Under the pieces are notes generated by a model, which saw only the letters and a list, made by a program, of their open reading frames with translations, had not been told where the DNA came from and did not search any database. From Chitinophaga sp. SYP-B3965 (GTDB lineage: Bacteria > Bacteroidota > Bacteroidia > Chitinophagales > Chitinophagaceae), in contig NZ_WJFD01000001.1 of assembly GCF_009647655.1 (NCBI RefSeq), forward strand, positions 1,674,001 to 1,738,000: a stretch of 64,000 nucleotides of DNA. Reading direction: 5' to 3'. The number at the start of each line of letters is the position of its first letter. Position 1 is the stretch's first letter. The position numbers and the translations under genes were made by a program. Of this stretch, positions 60,905-64,000 are shown one piece after another.

Positions 60905-62518
60905 TTACCATCCTGGATTTTGAACCATATTCCTGTTAGCATTTAGCTCATTCAACGGGATAGGCCATACATAATCCTTTTGGGGGTTAAAAGTTCGTTG
61001 CTCTACGATGATCGGTTTTTTAGCTACAGGGTCATATGCTCCATAAACAGGCCCGTTCAATATCTGCTCAGCAATTTTCCATCTTCTGATATCAAAAAGT
61101 CTTGGCCCCTCAAATGCAAGTTCTACCTGGCGTTCTCTCCTCAACAATTCCCTCATCTTATCTTTTGAATTATAGACTGCCACATCAACATTTGGCATAC
61201 CTGCGCGATTCCTGATCTCATTAAGGTATTTAACAACATCGGGGTTTTGCCAGGCATCGGTTTCTATTAACGCCTCTACATAATTCAAAAGAATTTCAGC
61301 ATAACGGATGATCATAAAATTCTGACTTCCGCTATAGATCTGACTGGCATCTTTAGGATCAAGATATTTCTTCGTCCAGAAGCCTGTAAATGTTGATTGA
61401 GGCTGGCCGATCTTATCCGGACTGCCATCTGTGAACGGGTCTAGTGTTCTGTTTACAAAAACATCGCCTGGTACAAGAATAGAAGCATTCATCCGTGGGT
61501 CTCTGTTACTTTTAAATTTGGGGCTGGCCGTATAAACTGCCACACTATCCGTTCCTAATTCAAAAATGGTTTTCCCCTGCAAAGTTTCATAAGCATTTAC
61601 AATGGCGGCCGTTGGCGTTGTAGCCGATTGGCAACCCAGGCTTTTGGGGGCATTTCTGAAAAAAACTTCGCTCTGGGCATTGCGGCGGAAAAATATCCTT
61701 TCTTTATTATTACTGCCCACCGCCTCATAAGAGAATAACCCTGCGTAGTTGTTTACAGATGCATTGGTGCTACGGTATAGTTGGTACACGCCTAAGTCTA
61801 TCAGTTTACGGGATGCTTCAATTGTTTTAGCGTAGTCTCCGGTATTGATATACAAAATGGATTGCATTGCGTAGCAACTTCCTTTAGTCATACGCCAGCT
61901 GTCATCATCGGAGTATGACGGCGGCAGATCTACTGCCGCCTTTTCGAGTTCTGTAGTTATGAAACTGATCACCTCGTCTTTTGTAGCCCTTACAGCAGCG
62001 GCTTCATCGGGCAATAATGAATGATCTACAATTGGAATATTCCCATAAAACAGGAATAATTCAAGGTGATACCAGGCCCTTAAAGCCCTTGCTTCTGCGG
62101 CATACCTTTTCTTCAGATCAGGATTTTCCACATAGGCGCCTTCATAATGTTCCAGGAAACGGGAAGCATTTCGGATAAATTTATAATCTTGTGTATATAC
62201 CCCTGTTGCGGACCAGGCGGTGTTGGTGGCTAACCCTAATGGATAGTTCTGCCAATCTCCGAAATTCGCTCTGTGAACAGATTCATCAGCAGCTCCTGAG
62301 AGATGCATCCTGGAGTTTTCTATATAATCATAATTACCTAATGTGCCGCAGGGTAATCCGCCATAAGCCACGTTAAGCGCTGCTTTCAGATCTGATTCCA
62401 GTTTCCACCATTTATCATCTGTTGTAGCTGTTGGATTATCCCTGGTTAAAAAATCTTTATTACAACTAAGCAAAGCCATAACATTGATCAGCAGAAGAAT
62501 ATGAATAATTTTTCTCAT
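60905..62518 (-). CDS. SusD/RagB-type surface lipoprotein
   Basis: A 537-aa SusD-family lipoprotein. The ATG at 62518 (MRKIIHILLLINVMALLSC) gives a lipobox; a longer frame to 62617 only extends back into the susC gene. RYAAEARALRAWYHLELFLFYGNIPIVD near residue 130, RYAEILLNYVEALIETDAW and the C-terminal YVWPIPLNELNANRNMVQNPGW are family signatures. Gap to the upstream susC is 19 nt. It binds the glycan for import with that SusC. Confidence 0.92.
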   Translation of the reverse strand: MRKIIHILLLINVMALLSCNKDFLTRDNPTATTDDKWWKLESDLKAALNVAYGGLPCGTLGNYDYIENSRMHLSGAADESVHRANFGDWQNYPLGLATNTAWSATGVYTQDYKFIRNASRFLEHYEGAYVENPDLKKRYAAEARALRAWYHLELFLFYGNIPIVDHSLLPDEAAAVRATKDEVISFITTELEKAAVDLPPSYSDDDSWRMTKGSCYAMQSILYINTGDYAKTIEASRKLIDLGVYQLYRSTNASVNNYAGLFSYEAVGSNNKERIFFRRNAQSEVFFRNAPKSLGCQSATTPTAAIVNAYETLQGKTIFELGTDSVAVYTASPKFKSNRDPRMNASILVPGDVFVNRTLDPFTDGSPDKIGQPQSTFTGFWTKKYLDPKDASQIYSGSQNFMIIRYAEILLNYVEALIETDAWQNPDVVKYLNEIRNRAGMPNVDVAVYNSKDKMRELLRRERQVELAFEGPRLFDIRRWKIAEQILNGPVYGAYDPVAKKPIIVEQRTFNPQKDYVWPIPLNELNANRNMVQNPGW

Positions 62519-62537
62519 TTCAGACAATTTTGTGTGA

Positions 62538-64000
62538 TCAGAAGTTTGCATTGAGGCCAAATGTGTAGACACGCATAATAGGATAAGTTGTCTGATCACC
62601 TTTGCTTTCAGGGTCAATCACCTGAAGTTTGGTGAACGTCAGCGGGTTTTGCGCATTCACGTAGATCCGTAATCCTGCCAGTTTTATTTTATTGATCAAT
62701 GAGGCACTAAAATTATACCCAAGCTGTACATACTTCACCCTTACAAATGCACCGTTCTCTGCCCAGAAATCTGAGAAATTGCCATTTACCCCCGGAGAAG
62801 GCCTCAACCGTGGGAAGCGGGCGGTTGTATTTTGAGGTGTCCAGTAATCCTGATGCCATTTCATGGGAGTTCCCCCTTCACCGCCCACATTTAAGGGCAA
62901 TGCGATCCTTCCGTTATAAAAGGTGTTCACTTTCCCAATTCCTGTAAATAGTGTTTCGAAATCAAAATTTTTGAACTTCAAAGACAGGTTGGCGAAAAAG
63001 TTAGATAATGGATCAGTAGGCCCCAGGATCACTTTATCATAATCATTGATCTTACCATCTGGTTTCCCTGTTGCTCCGCCAACATCCTTATACCTTATAT
63101 CTCCGGGTTTTTGTCCATCTATGACAGGTACCTGGGCCTGGCCGTTATTAAAATCTTTCTCCTGCAATAAGCCCTCGCTTTGGAATCCGTAATACTCATC
63201 GAATGAATATCCTTCCTGTTTAATAGTAGTACCTGATTTCAAAGGGTTCTGGGCGAGCGTCAGCAAACGGGTTTTATTATACGAGTATCCCAGGTTCACA
63301 CTGAGCTGCAGGTCTTTTTTGATCGTTTCATTATAACCGATCTTTAACTCCCAGCCCTTGTTCTGCATACTGCCAAAATTGATGGGTGCTACGGGCATTC
63401 CGGATGTAAGTGTGGGTGCGGGATTAACGATCAGATCGGTCGTTTTTTTATCATACACATCAAATGTAAAGTCAACTTTGTTTTTCCATAATGTTACATT
63501 CAATCCAAGATCAAGGATCTTTATTTTCTCCCAGGTTATATCCGGGTTTCCAACGGAAGTTTCAGTTCCATTTCCAGAATTGATGGTTGACTGGTATTTA
63601 TAGGGGTCTATATTGTTATTCCCCAGTAAGCCATAGGAAGCCCTTATCTTAAACTGATCAATCAAAGTAAGCCGCTCCATGAATTTTTCGTTGTGTATAT
63701 TCCATCCTACGGCAACAGATGGAAAATTCCCTGATTTCTTTCCCTGCGCAAACAGAGAAGATGCATCCTGGCGATCACTCACTTCTAACAAATACCTTTC
63801 ATCATAGCTATAGTATACTTTTCCAAAAGCGGATACGAGCGCCTTCTCGCTCCATGCATCCGCATTGTTCAATTCTTTTGAATATCCGGCAATGGCATTG
63901 ATGGAATGTTTACCGAAGTCTTTACGGTAATCCAGGTTTGATCCTATATAATAATAGGATGCCCTGGTTAATGGGCCTGCATCTTTTACATCTGTAAAAT
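62538..64000 (-). CDS. SusC/RagA-type TonB-dependent transporter, C-terminal part
   Basis: The last 486 residues of a SusC-type barrel; the frame is open to the right edge of the window, so the gene continues beyond it. Characteristic stretches are AFGKVYYSYDERYLLEVSDR, FPSVAVGWNIHNEKFM, KIRASYGLLGNNNIDPYKYQ and the terminal YPIMRVYTFGLNANF. It precedes susD on the same strand and shares its promoter. The N-terminal plug and TonB box are not in the window. Confidence 0.92.
   Translation of the reverse strand, partial: FTDVKDAGPLTRASYYYIGSNLDYRKDFGKHSINAIAGYSKELNNADAWSEKALVSAFGKVYYSYDERYLLEVSDRQDASSLFAQGKKSGNFPSVAVGWNIHNEKFMERLTLIDQFKIRASYGLLGNNNIDPYKYQSTINSGNGTETSVGNPDITWEKIKILDLGLNVTLWKNKVDFTFDVYDKKTTDLIVNPAPTLTSGMPVAPINFGSMQNKGWELKIGYNETIKKDLQLSVNLGYSYNKTRLLTLAQNPLKSGTTIKQEGYSFDEYYGFQSEGLLQEKDFNNGQAQVPVIDGQKPGDIRYKDVGGATGKPDGKINDYDKVILGPTDPLSNFFANLSLKFKNFDFETLFTGIGKVNTFYNGRIALPLNVGGEGGTPMKWHQDYWTPQNTTARFPRLRPSPGVNGNFSDFWAENGAFVRVKYVQLGYNFSASLINKIKLAGLRIYVNAQNPLTFTKLQVIDPESKGDQTTYPIMRVYTFGLNANF

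Noticed and set aside
1..64000. tRNA, rRNA or riboswitch genes
   Set aside because: No cloverleaf, rRNA-like stretch or known riboswitch core was recognised in the intergenic regions; they hold promoters, terminators and the repeats listed.

Overview
The window looks like chromosomal DNA of a Chitinophaga-type member of the Bacteroidota. Evidence: SusC/SusD pairs, a T9SS-type C-terminal sorting domain, GH78 rhamnosidases, many AraC regulators, DUF1080/DUF4932/DUF5690/LVIVD families typical of this phylum, and promoters of the TAnnTTTG type lying very close to start codons. Nothing was searched; all family calls come from reading the sequence.

Layout. 0-2.1 kb: the start of a secreted sugar-dehydrogenase-like protein and a DUF1080 lectin-fold protein. 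2.2-6.8 kb: an RsuA-type pseudouridine synthase, a tandem MFS pair, a divergent AraC regulator, an EamA protein and a small cupin. 6.9-11.4 kb: a GH78 rhamnosidase, a secreted FAD oxidoreductase and an apparent remnant of a third gene. 11.5-19.3 kb: housekeeping and small genes (GNAT, metallophosphatase, M23 peptidase with tandem repeats, DusB, two DinB proteins, AraC), plus an orphan MuF C-terminal nuclease-like domain behind a terminator. 19.4-23.2 kb: a compact terpenoid cluster with a P450, a class II (DVDD) cyclase and a class I terpene synthase. 23.3-32.2 kb: two LVIVD lipoproteins, AraC regulators, a DUF4932 protein, a PhyH dioxygenase and a second GH78. 32.2-34.9 kb: an AT-rich insert with a Fic protein and a TnsA-like nuclease. 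35-40.6 kb: an SDR, an ABC exporter, a second class I terpene synthase and a hybrid histidine kinase.

40.8-53.5 kb is one coherent locus. A divergent DeoR regulator faces eight co-directional genes, most of them overlapping or nearly so: SusC, SusD, polyol-type MFS, 2-hydroxyacid dehydrogenase, two FGGY kinases, a histidine phosphatase and a secreted glycerophosphodiesterase. No glycoside hydrolase is present, so import and catabolism of a polyol or glycerophosphodiester is more likely than ordinary polysaccharide use. It is followed by eight tandem ~63-bp repeats. 54.1-58.3 kb: an FtsX-like permease and two membrane proteins. 58.3-64 kb: a second SusC/SusD pair with a large secreted discoidin/crystallin/T9SS protein.

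Most notable: the terpenoid cluster, whose class I synthase has an altered metal-binding NSE motif; the polyol-phosphodiester locus; the 63-bp repeat family, which has a related copy near 6.8 kb; the operator array in front of the Fic gene; the stand-alone TnsA-like nuclease; and the orphan MuF_C domain. No rRNA, tRNA, CRISPR array or complete mobile element was recognised.
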